The notes below the pieces were generated by a model. That model was not told where the DNA came from and did no database searches. It saw only the letters and a list, made by a program, of their open reading frames with translations. Made by a program: the position numbers and the translations under genes. A stretch of DNA of 64,000 bases from an uncultured Dysgonomonas sp. (GTDB lineage Bacteria > Bacteroidota > Bacteroidia > Bacteroidales > Dysgonomonadaceae): the NCBI RefSeq assembly GCF_900079725.1, contig NZ_LT599032.1, positions 1,642,209 to 1,706,208 of the forward strand, in the 5' to 3' direction. This document shows positions 50,737 through 59,726 of the stretch, piece by piece; the first letter of the stretch is position 1; each line of letters opens with the position of its first letter.

Positions 50737-53178
50737 ATGACATTATACGCCGACGTAATATTACCGCTTCCTTTACAGGGACTATACACATACATTATTC
50801 CGCCGGAACTGGCCGATACGGTCTACGAAGGCAGCAGGGTAATTGTACAGTTCGGGAAGAAGAAATTTTATACGGCGATAGTTTTCCGCACATACGAATC
50901 GGTAGAAAAACAAGCACCGATCAAAGATATAGTCTCCACTTTGGAGGACTACCCTATAGTAACCCCCTTCCAGTTGAAATTCTGGGAGTGGGTTTCATTT
51001 TATTATATGTGTTCGCTAGGTGATGTGTACCGTGCAGCCCTACCATCAGCGCTGAAGCTGGAAAGTGAGACTCATGTCTTTCTTAATCCGGACTTTGAAG
51101 CAACAGAACCTTTGACCCCAAATGAGCAAAAGGTCTTCTACTTACTGTCGCCGGAAAAGGCATCCACAATTGCCGAAATAGAAAAGCAGGCCGGTTTGGC
51201 AAACGCTATTCCCGCCATCAAATCTCTCACAGATAAAGGAGCGGCATATATAAATGAGAACATCCGAAATGCTTATTCTGCAAAAACTCTTTCAGCAGTA
51301 AGGCTAACTAGGTCATATACCGATGAAGAACTCAATGATGTACTCAACGAACTGGGAAGAGCAAAGAAACAACAGCATCTATTGACAGCATTTCTTCATC
51401 TGAAGGAAAACAACCCGATTATCACAAAGAAGCAACTATTGGAAGATACCGACGCATCACCCGCCGTATTATCCGAGTTGGCAAAGAAGAAAATACTTGA
51501 AGTGTATGATATCGAAATCAGCCGCTTCGATTATGGAGAGACCGACATCGAGTCCGCATATGAGCTGAACAGCCATCAGCAGCAGGCCTATGTGAAAATC
51601 ACAAAGTTATTCAAAGAACAAGACACCACCTTACTTTACGGAGTAACCTCCAGTGGTAAGACCGAAATATATATCCGGCTTATCAGAGATGCTATAAGTA
51701 AAGGCAAACAGGTATTATACCTGTTACCCGAAATAGCGCTGACAACGCAGATCACTAACCGCCTGAAAACCGTATTCGGTAATAAACTGGCCGTCTATCA
51801 CTCCCGGTTCAACGACAACGAACGGGCCGAGACATGGAACAGGCTGCTGAAAGACGGGGAAACGCAGGTCATACTGGGTGCACGTTCTGCCATATTCCTA
51901 CCGTTCACCAATCTCGGACTTATCATTGTAGACGAAGAACACGAAGGCTCTTACAAGCAGCAAGACCCTGCTCCGCGTTACCATGCCCGCAATGCCGCCA
52001 TTGTATTGGCAAATATATATAGCGCCAAAGTATTACTGGGTACCGCCACCCCTTCCATAGAGACATATTACAATGCCCTTTCGGGAAGGTATGGCCTGGT
52101 AAGGCTCACCAAAAGGCATGAGAATATCGAACTCCCTCAGATAGCTGTTATCAACACCAAGGAACTGAGACGCAAGAAGCAGATGAAATCAGTTCTATCC
52201 CCTCCTCTGATAGACAAAATAAAGGAAGCTTTGGAGAAGAAAGAGCAGATCATACTATTCCAGAACAGGCGCGGCTTCGCTTCTTTACTTGAATGCAAAA
52301 ACTGTTCATGGACGCCGCGTTGCTCCCATTGCGATGTAAGCCTTACTTACCACAAGGGACAGCGAATGCTTGTCTGTCACTATTGCGGGTCTACATACCG
52401 GGTCCCGGATGTTTGCGAGGAATGTAAAACTCCGACACTTGAATTTCTGGGTTATGGTACGGAACGTATTGAAGAGGAAGTGAACACTCTTTTTCCGGAA
52501 GCGGCTGTTGCACGTATGGATTTGGATACGACACGGGGGAAAAAGTCCTACGAACATATTATTTCCCGACTCGAAGATAACAGGACAAATATCCTGATTG
52601 GTACACAAATGGTATCGAAAGGGCTGGATTTCGGCAATGTGTCTATTGTTGGGATACTGAATGCCGACAACCTGCTAAATTATCCGGATTTCCGCGCTTA
52701 TGAAAAAGCTTTCCAACTCATTACTCAGGTCAGTGGACGCGCGGGGCGTAAGAATAAGCAAGGACTCGTCTTACTGCAAACAGCGCATCCATCCCATCCC
52801 ATTATCAACTTTGTAAAGCACAATGACTACGAATCATTCTATCTGGCACAGACAGAGGAACGGAAATTGTTTCGTTATCCTCCTTTTTTCAGGCTGATAT
52901 CCATTGTCATAAGAGGACGGGACGAAAGGCTGACAGAAAATGCCGCCACACAACTGGCACAAGCATTAAGACAATCCTTTGGTGAACGGATATTAGGTCC
53001 TAGTAAACCACCCGTATCACGCATTCAGTCCTTATATATCCGAAACATTCTTCTAAAAATTGAGAATAATGCATCTATACAGAAAGTAAGGGAATCTATT
53101 CTCTTTCACCAATCGGCTGTATTCGCAAATACAGAGTTTAAAGCCATTCTCCTGCACTACGATGTAGATCCGGTATAG
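50737..53178 (+). CDS. priA: Primosomal protein N' (replication restart helicase PriA)
   Basis: This 813-aa SF2 helicase reloads the replisome at stalled forks. It has the DNA-binding N-terminal domain (1-105), a Walker A GVTSSGKT (302-309), Walker B DEEH (399-402) and eight Cys (520, 523, 529, 532, 547, 550, 560, 563) forming the two zinc knots. The helicase motif GTQMVSKGLDFGNVSIVGILNAD is intact. Length is slightly more than that of E. coli (732 aa). It lies 3 bp after the barrel gene, which is unusual company. Confidence 0.97.
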   Translation: MTLYADVILPLPLQGLYTYIIPPELADTVYEGSRVIVQFGKKKFYTAIVFRTYESVEKQAPIKDIVSTLEDYPIVTPFQLKFWEWVSFYYMCSLGDVYRAALPSALKLESETHVFLNPDFEATEPLTPNEQKVFYLLSPEKASTIAEIEKQAGLANAIPAIKSLTDKGAAYINENIRNAYSAKTLSAVRLTRSYTDEELNDVLNELGRAKKQQHLLTAFLHLKENNPIITKKQLLEDTDASPAVLSELAKKKILEVYDIEISRFDYGETDIESAYELNSHQQQAYVKITKLFKEQDTTLLYGVTSSGKTEIYIRLIRDAISKGKQVLYLLPEIALTTQITNRLKTVFGNKLAVYHSRFNDNERAETWNRLLKDGETQVILGARSAIFLPFTNLGLIIVDEEHEGSYKQQDPAPRYHARNAAIVLANIYSAKVLLGTATPSIETYYNALSGRYGLVRLTKRHENIELPQIAVINTKELRRKKQMKSVLSPPLIDKIKEALEKKEQIILFQNRRGFASLLECKNCSWTPRCSHCDVSLTYHKGQRMLVCHYCGSTYRVPDVCEECKTPTLEFLGYGTERIEEEVNTLFPEAAVARMDLDTTRGKKSYEHIISRLEDNRTNILIGTQMVSKGLDFGNVSIVGILNADNLLNYPDFRAYEKAFQLITQVSGRAGRKNKQGLVLLQTAHPSHPIINFVKHNDYESFYLAQTEERKLFRYPPFFRLISIVIRGRDERLTENAATQLAQALRQSFGERILGPSKPPVSRIQSLYIRNILLKIENNASIQKVRESILFHQSAVFANTEFKAILLHYDVDPV

Positions 53179-53333
53179 TACTAAAAATCAAGTGTTACTT
53201 TATTTATATAATTTTATCTATATAATAAGAGCCAATAGCTGTTAGCTGATAGCTCTTTGAAACATTGGGATAAGCAGAAAGTTTTAAGTAATAAGTATAA
53301 AGGAGTTCTAATTGTTGACTGTTTACTGCTAAC

Positions 53334-53535
53334 TGTTTACTGAAAAAAGTGTTCTTTGTGTAAATCTTTGTGCCCCTTGTGGTAAAGAGATTTAACCACT
53401 AAGTACACGACGGGAGGCACAAAGGGCTCGAAGGCTAAAGAAACTGTTACGTTTGTTACCTTTTGAAGAAAGGTACAAGTAGACAAGATACGAGATACAA
53501 GTTGTTAACTGATGACTGTTTATTGTTTACTGTTT
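53334..53535 (+). repeat. Long inverted repeat, copy 1
   Basis: This stretch matches the reverse complement of 59405-59615 at roughly 90% identity by eye over about 190 bp. It contains a ctttgtg-ctttgtg-cccttgtgg region, a GTTACGTTTGTTACC unit and a caagttgttaactg end. The two copies are 6 kb apart and inverted. No transposase or terminal duplication was seen. Confidence 0.75.
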
Positions 53536-53609
53536 GCTGCTAACTGTTTACTAATTACTATATTTAACCATTTAAGGATTTTTATCTCCAATATTAAAAA
53601 CGTTTTACT

Positions 53610-53617
53610 TAAATTTG
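53610..53617 (+). promoter_or_regulatory. pbp1A promoter -7 box TAAATTTG
   Basis: This TAnnTTTG match lies 27 bp before the ATG at 53645. Confidence 0.55.
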
Positions 53618-53644
53618 CAAACTGATTAGACCTAGACTCACTAT

Positions 53645-56020
53645 ATGGATAAGAAAGCGAAATCGAAGAAAAAGATGTTTCTTGGCAAATACACACCTCA
53701 ACAAATAGTTAAAAAACTATGGGTAGCTTTCGGCTGCATCATTGCGCTGATTATCATCCTGTTTACCTGTATTGCTACAGGCATTGTCGGTTATATGCCC
53801 GATGTGGAAGAACTAGAGAACCCCATAGACAAATATGCTTCCCAGATATATTCTTCCGACGCCGTATTGTTGGGGACATATTCGCAAGCTAAAAACAACC
53901 GTATTTATTCTAATTATAGTGACCTTTCTCCATATCTGGTGCAGGCTCTTGTTGCCACCGAAGATGCACGGTTTTATTCGCACTCGGGAATCGATGCCTA
54001 TGCACTAACCCGTGCCGTAGTAAAGACAGTTATTCTACAGCAATCGAGCGGAGGTGGAGGTAGTACCATCACACAACAGTTAGCAAAACAACTATACTCT
54101 CCTCCGGCGGAAAACTGGATGGTACGTGTATTTCTACGCAAACCTATCGAGTGGGTAATTGCAGCAAAGCTCGAACGTTATTATACAAAAGACGAGATTA
54201 TAAACCTTTATCTCAATCAGTTCGACTTCCTAAACAATGCTGTAGGAATACAATCGGCAGCACAGGTTTATTTCAACAAAACACCGAAAAATCTGACAAT
54301 AGAAGAGGCAGCTACCCTCATCGGTATGTGTAAAAATCCGTCTTACTTCAATCCGAAAAGGCAACCCGAGCGGACCAAAGGCCGGAGAGATGTGGTATTG
54401 GACCAGATGCGTAAGAACGACTACATTACGCAACAACAATATGATTCATTAAAACTAATTCCTCTCAAACTGGATTTCAGACGAGTAGACCATAAAGATG
54501 GATTAGCCCCTTATTTCAGGGAATATCTGCGCCTGACGCTAAATGCCAAAAAGCCCGACAGATCGAATTATGCGTCATGGCAACGGGAACAGTTTGCAAT
54601 AGATTCGCTTAACTGGGAGACAAACCCATTGTATGGCTGGTGCAGCAAAAACAAAAAGCCGGATGGCAGCACTTACAATCTGGCAACTGACGGACTTAAG
54701 ATATATGCTACTATAGACTCCCGTATGCAGCAATATGCAGAGGAAGCAATGACCGAGCATATGAGCAAGGAGTTACAACCCGACTTCGATAAAGAAAAGA
54801 AAGGACGCTCTTATGCTCCATATTCCTACTCAGTGTCTAAGCAAGTGGATTCATTGCTCTATAGAGCGATGAAACAAACCGACCGCTACCGGAACATGAA
54901 GAAAGCAGGGGCTTCGGAGAAAGAGATATTAGCCGAATTTAAGAAGCCTGTAGATATGAAAGTCTTCTCGTGGAGGGGAGAAATAGATACTATCATGACT
55001 CCGTGGGATTCGGTCCGTTATCATAAAGGATTTATGCGAGCCGGATTTATGGCTATGGATACACATACCGGCTATGTAAAAGCATATGTAGGCGGCATCG
55101 ACTACCGTTTCTTCCAATATGATATGGTGAATATGGGACGCCGTCAGGTCGGTTCCACGATAAAACCATATCTGTATGCATTATCAATGCAAGAGGGCGT
55201 AACCCCTTGCGACCAAATGCAGTATGAGCAGCAAGTGCTGATCGACGAAATGGGACGCCAACATCCGCCAAGAGGAATTAGAAGCGCCAAAATAGGAGAA
55301 ATGGTAACTATAAAATGGGGATTGCAAAACTCCGACAATATGGTAACCGCATACCTGATGAACAGAACTTCTCCTTATGCATTTGCGCGCTTCCTGCGTT
55401 CATTCGGGCTTACCGGACATATCGATCCTGTACCTGCTATGTGCCTGGGAACACCGGAAGTTACTGTTGCCGAAATGGTAGCGGCTTATTCAGCCTTTGC
55501 GAACAAAGGAGTAAGAGCTAATCCTGTTTATGTGACACATATAGAAGACCGTTCTGGTAATGTAGTAGCAAACTTCACAGCCAAACTCGACGAAGTATTC
55601 AGCGAGGGCACCTATGTAAAAATGCTGGATATGCTCCGTGGTGTAATCGACGGAGGAACAGGAGGTCGCGTAAGACGCAACTATGGCATTACCGCCCCAT
55701 TGGGTGGCAAAACCGGAACAACACAGAACAACTCCGACGGCTGGTTTATGGGCTTCAGTCCTAAGCTTTCAGCCGGATGCTGGGTAGGCGGAGAAGACCG
55801 TTCTATACATTTCGACCGCACAAGTGACGGACAGGGTGCTGCAATGGCGCTTCCTATATTCGGCTTGTTTATGAAGAAGGTCTATGCCAATCCTAAACTG
55901 GGATACAAACAAACGGATCAGTTCGCTCCTGCCCCTGGATACGGTGTATGCGATAAAGGTACTGATGAAGATATTCCGGATGCAGCACCAGCAGTAGGCA
56001 TTGACAAAATATTTAAATAG
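53645..56020 (+). CDS. Class A penicillin-binding protein (PBP1A family)
   Basis: This 791-aa bifunctional peptidoglycan synthase has one N-terminal transmembrane helix (28-50), a GT51 glycosyltransferase domain with catalytic Glu106 in ATEDARFY and the GGSTITQQLAKQL motif (138-150), and a transpeptidase domain with STIK (504-507, Ser504), SDN (563-565) and KTGT (689-692). It polymerises and cross-links peptidoglycan in the periplasm. No outer-membrane activator gene is adjacent. The next gene starts 55 bp later. Confidence 0.96.
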   Translation: MDKKAKSKKKMFLGKYTPQQIVKKLWVAFGCIIALIIILFTCIATGIVGYMPDVEELENPIDKYASQIYSSDAVLLGTYSQAKNNRIYSNYSDLSPYLVQALVATEDARFYSHSGIDAYALTRAVVKTVILQQSSGGGGSTITQQLAKQLYSPPAENWMVRVFLRKPIEWVIAAKLERYYTKDEIINLYLNQFDFLNNAVGIQSAAQVYFNKTPKNLTIEEAATLIGMCKNPSYFNPKRQPERTKGRRDVVLDQMRKNDYITQQQYDSLKLIPLKLDFRRVDHKDGLAPYFREYLRLTLNAKKPDRSNYASWQREQFAIDSLNWETNPLYGWCSKNKKPDGSTYNLATDGLKIYATIDSRMQQYAEEAMTEHMSKELQPDFDKEKKGRSYAPYSYSVSKQVDSLLYRAMKQTDRYRNMKKAGASEKEILAEFKKPVDMKVFSWRGEIDTIMTPWDSVRYHKGFMRAGFMAMDTHTGYVKAYVGGIDYRFFQYDMVNMGRRQVGSTIKPYLYALSMQEGVTPCDQMQYEQQVLIDEMGRQHPPRGIRSAKIGEMVTIKWGLQNSDNMVTAYLMNRTSPYAFARFLRSFGLTGHIDPVPAMCLGTPEVTVAEMVAAYSAFANKGVRANPVYVTHIEDRSGNVVANFTAKLDEVFSEGTYVKMLDMLRGVIDGGTGGRVRRNYGITAPLGGKTGTTQNNSDGWFMGFSPKLSAGCWVGGEDRSIHFDRTSDGQGAAMALPIFGLFMKKVYANPKLGYKQTDQFAPAPGYGVCDKGTDEDIPDAAPAVGIDKIFK

Positions 56021-56075
56021 ACACAGCCAAACTCAAACTTACTACTTACTACCCAATACCAGAGATTTAGTTATT

Positions 56076-56681
56076 ATGGTAAAATATTATTATATAGATG
56101 ATATATCGAAACAGCAGTGCGGGCCGTTTCCCCTGAATGATTTACCTTCAAAAAAAATCCGCCCCGAAACAATGGTTTGGCGTTCGGGAATGCCCGACTG
56201 GATAAATGCCGGAAGTGTACCCGAATTATCTTTCCTGTTCGATACAAAGATACCTCTTCCCGAAGAAAGGAAGTCGGAAGCTGTAGCAATAAAACCAAGC
56301 CCCGCCGAAACAGTTGCCACTGAGCCAAAGCCTCAATCGCAACCCATTGCTCCCCCGCAACCCGCAACCAACTATCAACAAACAAATTATAGGCAGGACA
56401 ACAATACCCGGAGATGGGACGATATACTCCCCATGCCTAAGAATTGGTTAGTGGAATCAATACTATTATCCATATTCTGTTGCTCACCGATCAGTGTTGT
56501 CGGTATCTTTTATGCAGCCAAAGTGGAATCCCTCTATTATGCCAAAGAATATGATCGCGCCACACAGGCTGCCGAAAATGCAAAAAAATGGGCTTTAGCC
56601 GGAATCTTATTTTTGCCTGCCTGCTATGTGCTGCTTGTAATATTCGGAGCAATAGTAGGATCGGTATTTTCCTGGCTCTAA
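56076..56681 (+). CDS. GYF_2 plus CD225/dispanin-like membrane protein
   Basis: This 201-aa protein has three parts. Residues 1-55 form a GYF_2 (DUF4339) domain (MVKYYYIDD ... CGPFPLNDLPSKKIRPETMVWRSGMPDW), a fold that binds proline-rich or other short peptides. Residues 60-115 are a Pro/Gln/Thr-rich linker. The C-terminal 80 residues form a CD225 (IFITM-like) domain with two hydrophobic helices and the conserved NAKKWALAG. The start at 56076 begins the domain exactly, and an in-frame codon at 56001 overlaps the PBP gene. A DUF2752 gene follows after 12 bp. Confidence 0.85.
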   Translation: MVKYYYIDDISKQQCGPFPLNDLPSKKIRPETMVWRSGMPDWINAGSVPELSFLFDTKIPLPEERKSEAVAIKPSPAETVATEPKPQSQPIAPPQPATNYQQTNYRQDNNTRRWDDILPMPKNWLVESILLSIFCCSPISVVGIFYAAKVESLYYAKEYDRATQAAENAKKWALAGILFLPACYVLLVIFGAIVGSVFSWL

Positions 56682-56693
56682 TATTCTGTACAT

Positions 56694-57098
56694 ATGGATA
56701 GCAAAACGATACCTGCAGGAAAATATACATATATCCGGCGATTGCTGGGGATAGTGATATTATTGATTGCCGGAGGCATTCTTTACTATCTGTTCAGTCC
56801 CGAGGAATCATCCCTCTTCCCTCAATGCCCATTCTATGCCGTTACCGGATTAGACTGTCCGGGATGCGGTTCACAACGGGCTGTACACCATTTATTACAT
56901 CTGCAAATCAAAGAGGCATTCAGTTCCAACCCCTTACTGATCATAGCAATTCCCTATATTCTGACATGTATATATCTGGAATATTTCGGAGGTAAAGAGC
57001 AGTATCCACATATCAGACAATCACTTTATAGCAGGAAAGCCATACATATAGTTCTACTTGTCATTATCCTGTTTTGGATAGGACGCAATCTAGTTTGA
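56694..57098 (+). CDS. DUF2752 family membrane protein
   Basis: This 134-aa protein has hydrophobic helices near 17-35, 80-95 and 113-131 and the DUF2752 signature TGLDCPGCGSQRAVHHLLH, where a CPGCG knot and Arg-Ala are conserved. Function is unknown. It lies 12 bp after a GYF_2/CD225 gene. The two families are often neighbours in Bacteroidota, where they may form a small membrane unit (inference). It converges with the TraB/GumN gene, 2 bp apart. Confidence 0.88.
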   Translation: MDSKTIPAGKYTYIRRLLGIVILLIAGGILYYLFSPEESSLFPQCPFYAVTGLDCPGCGSQRAVHHLLHLQIKEAFSSNPLLIIAIPYILTCIYLEYFGGKEQYPHIRQSLYSRKAIHIVLLVIILFWIGRNLV

Positions 57099-57100
57099 CC

Positions 57101-58021
57101 TTATTTCACAGGCTCTACTGTATAACCTTTTGTCGCCAGCTGGTTCAGTATACCCTCTTCACCGGCAAGATGTAAGGCTCCTACAGCAATCAGATTCGAT
57201 TTTTCTTTCATTATTGCAGGCAGTTTCTCCACCCACTTATTATTCCGGTCTTTATTTATGGCGTTTTGTACAGTTTGTGAAACTTTACAGGGTTCATCCG
57301 GATTATTGAAAGCCAGATTATACATACCTGTTAAATCACCGTTTTTATAATAAGCATTCAATTTATCCAATTGCTCCTTAGCTGAATGATTATTCTTTAT
57401 ACTGCAAACCAGAGATTCCGCCTGATCTTTTAATGGTTCGGCTTCGAATAAAGCATAAATCTGATCATCCACCGACTCCAAACCTAAAACCGATTTTCCA
57501 TTCTCTCTTGCTATCCGTTGCACATAAGAGTCGATAGCTTCATGTGCCATTGGGTTAAACTCAGGATAAAGTTTCGTATAGAGCGTAATAGTATATATCA
57601 TCGAAATCATTCCCGGATTGAATTGCCCGAATTGATCCATACCTACACCTATTAAAGATTTCAACCCCTCATCCAACGCCTGAAGATCTTCGGCGGAAAG
57701 CAACTTTGAATAAGATTCTCCGGCAGGCATTATCGCCGCAGCCTGCACTTTTTGCTGCATCGCTGCCTCATCCGACAACAATAACTCTCCTACTGTTTGT
57801 TCTGTTTTTGCCATCGCATCTCTCAAGCCCGGAATGTTATCGACAAAACTCACATGAGCAAGGTGATGTGTACCCAGGATATAAGACGGTTCGCTAAGGC
57901 CGTTACCCGACACTTTCCAGAGAAGAGCCCCTGTATATTTATCTCCGGCCTGTGCCGAAGCCGTGAAGGATACCGAAATAATCAGTATAATTGCAAGAAT
58001 GGCTGAAGTAATAGTTCTCAT
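57101..58021 (-). CDS. TraB/GumN family protein
   Basis: This 306-aa protein has a signal peptide (MRTITSAILAIILIISVSFTASAQA) and the TraB/GumN core. The family motifs are GTHH in YILGTHHLAHVSF near residue 50 and GALH in IAVGALHLAGEEGILNQLATKG near the C-terminus. TraB/GumN and Tiki share a protease-like fold with paired GxxH motifs. No substrate is known. It is preceded by a third, covarying copy of the leader hairpin (58043-58063). Confidence 0.92.
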   Translation of the reverse strand: MRTITSAILAIILIISVSFTASAQAGDKYTGALLWKVSGNGLSEPSYILGTHHLAHVSFVDNIPGLRDAMAKTEQTVGELLLSDEAAMQQKVQAAAIMPAGESYSKLLSAEDLQALDEGLKSLIGVGMDQFGQFNPGMISMIYTITLYTKLYPEFNPMAHEAIDSYVQRIARENGKSVLGLESVDDQIYALFEAEPLKDQAESLVCSIKNNHSAKEQLDKLNAYYKNGDLTGMYNLAFNNPDEPCKVSQTVQNAINKDRNNKWVEKLPAIMKEKSNLIAVGALHLAGEEGILNQLATKGYTVEPVK

Positions 58022-58042
58022 CCGTAATATATTTATGATTCA

Positions 58043-58063
58043 TTAAGACCGAAGGCCTATTTA
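58043..58063 (-). promoter_or_regulatory. Conserved 5' leader hairpin, copy 3 (before the TraB/GumN gene)
   Basis: The minus strand reads TAAATAGGCC-TTC-GGTCTTAA, so AGGCC pairs with GGTCT (with a G-T pair) around a UUCG-type turn. Compared with copies 1 and 2, the stem has changed while pairing is kept, which favours an RNA hairpin over a plain operator. It ends 24 nt before the ATG. Confidence 0.45.
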
Positions 58064-58227
58064 ATTTATAATCAGACTATAGCCTATAAAAAGGTAACAA
58101 AGGTAACAACTTTTTACCGTTTCCATATACTGTTACTAACTCGCTTGAAACGCACCTGTTATCTGCCGTATATAGATAAAACAATACAAAAAAGGGTGCA
58201 AATATCTTTGTTGCCGGTTTGTATACC

Positions 58228-58803
58228 TCATTTATTATCTTTCTCAAACTCCTGTACTTCCCTTATAGAAAGTTCCATTTTCTTTATATTATTCCAATAA
58301 ACTATTTTATATATTGCTATAGCCAAGACCAGTCCTATCAATACTGAAATAATCAGTATCGTAAGATGTTTGTAAAAATAATCCGTATCATCAAGTAATT
58401 CGAAATAGCCAAACAGTATAAAGAAAAATATTATCCAAACTAAACCAACTACAAATTCTTTTAGTATAGCCTTCCTATACCAATAGAAATGTCCCGAGAT
58501 TTCTGTGATGCTCATTTCGGACAAACTAATCCCTCTCAACTTTTTGAACTTATAAACCTGCCACGCCAAGAATATGACCACACTAAATAAATAAAATACA
58601 ATAACAGGTGTGTGGCGAAGCGAAAGTGCAAATATCATAGGAATGCATAAAACAAGCAGTATTATGCCTATCCTTTCATATCTAATAAGGCTATTGAATG
58701 CGCTCCGGCCTTCATTAGAAATCATCTTTTGTATTTTTTCATTATCTATGGTAGGCTTTATCTCGGTCTCCTGCCACTTTTTCTTTATATTATCCAAATC
58801 CAT
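58228..58803 (-). CDS. Membrane protein cotranscribed with the ECF sigma factor
   Basis: This 191-aa protein has a cytoplasmic N-terminal segment of about 50 residues (DLDNIKKKWQETEIKP ... EGRSAFNSLIRYERIG) and about four transmembrane helices after it (about 46-63, 66-84, 110-130 and 141-164). The N-terminal segment is like those of sigma-linked membrane proteins in Bacteroidota, and the position 11 bp after the sigma gene suggests a partner or anti-sigma. No zinc anti-sigma motif (HxxxCxxC) is present, so the anti-sigma role is inference. Confidence 0.7.
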   Translation of the reverse strand: MDLDNIKKKWQETEIKPTIDNEKIQKMISNEGRSAFNSLIRYERIGIILLVLCIPMIFALSLRHTPVIVFYLFSVVIFLAWQVYKFKKLRGISLSEMSITEISGHFYWYRKAILKEFVVGLVWIIFFFILFGYFELLDDTDYFYKHLTILIISVLIGLVLAIAIYKIVYWNNIKKMELSIREVQEFEKDNK

Positions 58804-58814
58804 AATGATTCGTT

Positions 58815-59297
58815 TTAGTCGTTCGACATATCTCTCAGCTTGTCTTTGATGCGGCTTATTTTTGTAGCCACATTGGTTACTGTCAGCCCTGTTATCTCGG
58901 CAATTTCTTTATAAGATTTATCATCGAGATAAAGTAAGACTAATGCCCGTTCTATTTTCCCCAGACGATTTATAAGCTTATATAATTCCTGTATTTCCTC
59001 ATTATTATCCACCACATCGGGTATATCCATCGATATATCCACATAACTGATATCCTTTTTACTCCTACGGTAAAAAGAAACACATGTATTCAGGGCAATC
59101 CTGTATATCCACGTAGAATATTTACTATCGCCCCTGAAAGACGGAAAGGCTTTCCATAAATTGAGGACCACTTCCTGATATAAATCTCCCAACGGATGCT
59201 CCATATCGGTATAGAAAGAGGTGACTTTGTAAATGATACCTTCATTCTGCCGTATCATTTCCAAAAACTGCACATCTACATTTGCCGTTTGTTTCAT
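58815..59297 (-). CDS. ECF RNA polymerase sigma factor (sigma-70 family)
   Basis: This 160-aa protein has region 2 (EGIIYKVTSFYTDMEHPLGDLYQEVVLNLWKAFPSF ... YSTWIYRIALNTCVSFYRRS) and region 4 with a helix-turn-helix (LIYLDDKSYKEIAEITGLTVTNVATKISRIKDKL in part). It lacks regions 1 and 3, as ECF sigmas do. It is followed at once by a membrane protein gene. A cell-envelope or stress role is likely from this pairing but unproven. Confidence 0.92.
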   Translation of the reverse strand: MKQTANVDVQFLEMIRQNEGIIYKVTSFYTDMEHPLGDLYQEVVLNLWKAFPSFRGDSKYSTWIYRIALNTCVSFYRRSKKDISYVDISMDIPDVVDNNEEIQELYKLINRLGKIERALVLLYLDDKSYKEIAEITGLTVTNVATKISRIKDKLRDMSND

Positions 59298-59726
59298 CTA
59301 TCAGAGATTCATTTCTATTTATATGTCGTCATTTAGTCCGTATTGTCACAAAATAATATATATTTTTCTTATTTCAGTCTACATTTCATATATATTGTAT
59401 GGCTTTACAGTTAACAGAAAGCAGCAATCAGTTAACAATCAACAACTTGAATCTCGAATCTTGTCTACTCGTACCTTTCTTCAAAAGGTAACAAACGTAA
59501 CAGTTTTTTTAGCCTTCGGGTCCTTTGTGATTCCCGTCGTATACTTAGTGGTTAAATCTCTTTACCACAAGGCGCACAAAGATTTACACAAAGAAGACTT
59601 TTTTCAGTAAACAGTAAACCAACTTGTAACTCATAACTGCCCGTAGGGCAAAGTAACTTGTAACTGTTAAAAGGTATCTCATATAACTTTCAACTTACTA
59701 CTCATTACTTATTACTTTTCCCTTCC
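59298..59726. other. Intergenic repeat region between the ECF sigma and terminase-like genes
   Basis: No gene is visible. Copy 2 of the long inverted repeat (59405-59615) fills the middle. Around it are taactcataactg, gtaactgttaaaagg and similar AT-rich units. Confidence 0.65.
59405..59615 (-). repeat. Long inverted repeat, copy 2
   Basis: This is the reverse complement of 53334-53535 with scattered differences. The two copies face each other across 5.9 kb that includes the PBP, GYF_2/CD225, DUF2752, TraB/GumN and ECF sigma genes. Recombination between them would invert that segment. Confidence 0.75.

Larger units (their letters stand above)
53179..53644. other. Intergenic repeat region between priA and the PBP gene
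   Basis: No gene is visible in these 466 bp. They hold a taagtataaag-gttctaattgttgactg block also seen near 36940, one copy of the roughly 200-bp inverted repeat (53334-53535), stacked ctgtttactg units and the promoter box TAAATTTG (53610-53617). Confidence 0.7.

Noticed and set aside
53334-59615. The inverted repeats as the ends of a composite transposon
   Set aside because: No transposase, no target duplication and only housekeeping or conserved genes lie between them. The two copies are imperfect in a way that fits an intergenic repeat family better.
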